Shown here: positions 4,803 to 5,569 of the stretch, piece by piece
How positions within the stretch are numbered: the first letter of the stretch is position 1
Layout: each line of letters opens with the position of its first letter
Origin: an uncultured archaeon
GTDB lineage: Archaea; Korarchaeota; Korarchaeia; Korarchaeales; Korarchaeaceae
Assembly: GCA_938073845.1 (NCBI GenBank)
Contig: CALJEO010000018.1
Location: 1 to 5,569 of the forward strand
DNA length: 5,569 nt
Reading direction: 5' to 3'
Made by a program: the position numbers and the translations under genes
The notes under the pieces: model-generated
The model's input: only the letters and a program-made list of their open reading frames with translations
The model's database searches: none
Told to the model about the DNA's origin: nothing

Positions 4803-5569
4803 ATGAGGTACGCCAGCGACATCACGGATCTGATAGGCAGGACCCCTCTCGTTAGGATAAACAGGTTAAACCCAAACCCTAAGGTCGAGATATACGTTAA
4901 GCTGGAGGGCCTCAACCCGGGAGGTTCTGTTAAGGATAGGATCTGCTTGAGGATGATAGAGGAGGCTGAGAAGGAGGGCAAGCTCACGAGGGGCAAGGTG
5001 ATACTGGAGCCCACCTCGGGCAACACTGGAATCGGTTTGGCTATGATAGCTGCAGCTAAAGGTTACAGGTGCCTGCTCGTGATGCCTGCCAGCGTCAGCC
5101 TGGAGAGGGTCCTCATGCTTAAGGCCTACGGTGCCGAAGTGATACTCACGCCCCCGGATAGGGGGACGGATGGTGCCATACTCGAGGCTAGGAGGATCTA
5201 TGAGCAGGACCCAGATTCCTACTTCATGCCCAATCAGTTCGATAATCCCGCTAACCCAAGGGCCCATTACGAGACCACGGGGCCCGAGATATGGCACGAC
5301 ACAGATGGCAGGATAACGCATCTGGTCGCCGGGCTGGGGACCAGCGGTACCCTGATGGGGGCCGGGAGATACCTCAAGGAGAGGAAGCCCAGCGTCCAGT
5401 TAGTGGCTGCTGAGCCCGAGCTGGGGCATAGGATACAGGGATTGAAGAACATGAGGGAGGCGATCGTCCCAAAGATATACGATGAATCCCTAATAGATAG
5501 GAAGATAGAGGTGAGCACTGAGGTGGCCTACAACTGGGCGCTCATGTTGACGAGGGAGGAAGGTATATT
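4803..5569 (+). CDS. cysM: CysM-type cysteine synthase (PLP-dependent), 3' end beyond the window
   Basis: The first 255 residues of a fold-type II PLP enzyme of the O-acetylserine/O-phosphoserine sulfhydrylase group are visible. The Schiff-base lysine is Lys44 in NPGGSVKDR. The substrate loop TSGNTG lies at 71-76 and the phosphate-binding glycine-rich loop GTSGT at 179-183. The frame leaves the window at LTREEGI, shortly before the usual SSGA segment. N-terminal RYASDITDLIGRTPLV, QFDNPANPRAHY, VAGLGTSGTLMGAGR and VPKIYDESLID recall Mycobacterium tuberculosis CysM, which uses O-phosphoserine, more than classical CysK. The enzyme makes cysteine from an activated serine and a sulfur donor in the cytosol. 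Acceptor choice cannot be settled from sequence, but the divergent serK-like neighbour makes O-phosphoserine the likely substrate. Cystathionine beta-synthase is an alternative, though no CBS domain can be assessed here. The ATG at 4803 is the natural start and is nearly leaderless. Confidence 0.92.
   Translation, partial: MRYASDITDLIGRTPLVRINRLNPNPKVEIYVKLEGLNPGGSVKDRICLRMIEEAEKEGKLTRGKVILEPTSGNTGIGLAMIAAAKGYRCLLVMPASVSLERVLMLKAYGAEVILTPPDRGTDGAILEARRIYEQDPDSYFMPNQFDNPANPRAHYETTGPEIWHDTDGRITHLVAGLGTSGTLMGAGRYLKERKPSVQLVAAEPELGHRIQGLKNMREAIVPKIYDESLIDRKIEVSTEVAYNWALMLTREEGI

Noticed and set aside
1..5569. CRISPR array, insertion sequence, transposase or integrase signs
   Set aside because: No regularly spaced repeats, terminal inverted repeats or mobility genes were seen. 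The junction near 4205 shows no recognisable element ends.

Overview
The window looks like a compact genome of a thermophilic archaeon. Start codons are preceded by TATA-like boxes at archaeal spacing, leaders are very short or absent, AGG and ATA codons are heavily used, and one ribosome-binding site (GGTGATCC) matches the archaeal 16S 3' end. The families present (DUF4013 membrane protein, AIM24/TIGR00266, archaeal prolidase, SerK-like ParB-fold protein, CysM-type synthase) fit this. A TACK-type lineage such as Korarchaeota is possible, but that is only a guess from style.

Layout. Everything from 1 to 4744 that codes is on the minus strand; the last gene (4803 to the right edge) is on the plus strand. 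Positions 1-1357 hold a two-gene unit: a DUF4013 multi-pass membrane protein followed by an AIM24-family protein that runs off the left edge. Positions 1358-1971 contain no intact gene. They hold the DUF4013 promoter, a decayed 3' remnant of a DUF1847 gene with several frameshifts, and the terminator region of the next gene. Positions 1972-3075 encode a complete Xaa-Pro dipeptidase with its own promoter and ribosome-binding site. Positions 3139-4205 hold a small cupin and, 2 nt upstream of it, the C-terminal part of a hydantoinase B / oxoprolinase subunit whose first half or more is missing.

The most unusual spot is 4205-4306. The hydantoinase reading frame breaks off here, and the plus strand carries an almost perfect 3' half of a TPP (thiamine pyrophosphate) riboswitch aptamer, with no usable 5' half and no plus-strand gene after it. 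This looks like a rearrangement scar.

To its right, a short SerK-like protein (4307-4744, minus) and a CysM-type cysteine synthase (4803 onward, plus) diverge from one AT-rich promoter region of about 58 bp. Together they suggest a phosphoserine route to cysteine: serine to O-phosphoserine by the SerK-like protein, then O-phosphoserine plus sulfide to cysteine by the synthase. The sequence does not show a novel defence or mobile system. Its main points of interest are the orphan riboswitch half, the serK-cysM pair and the two gene remnants.
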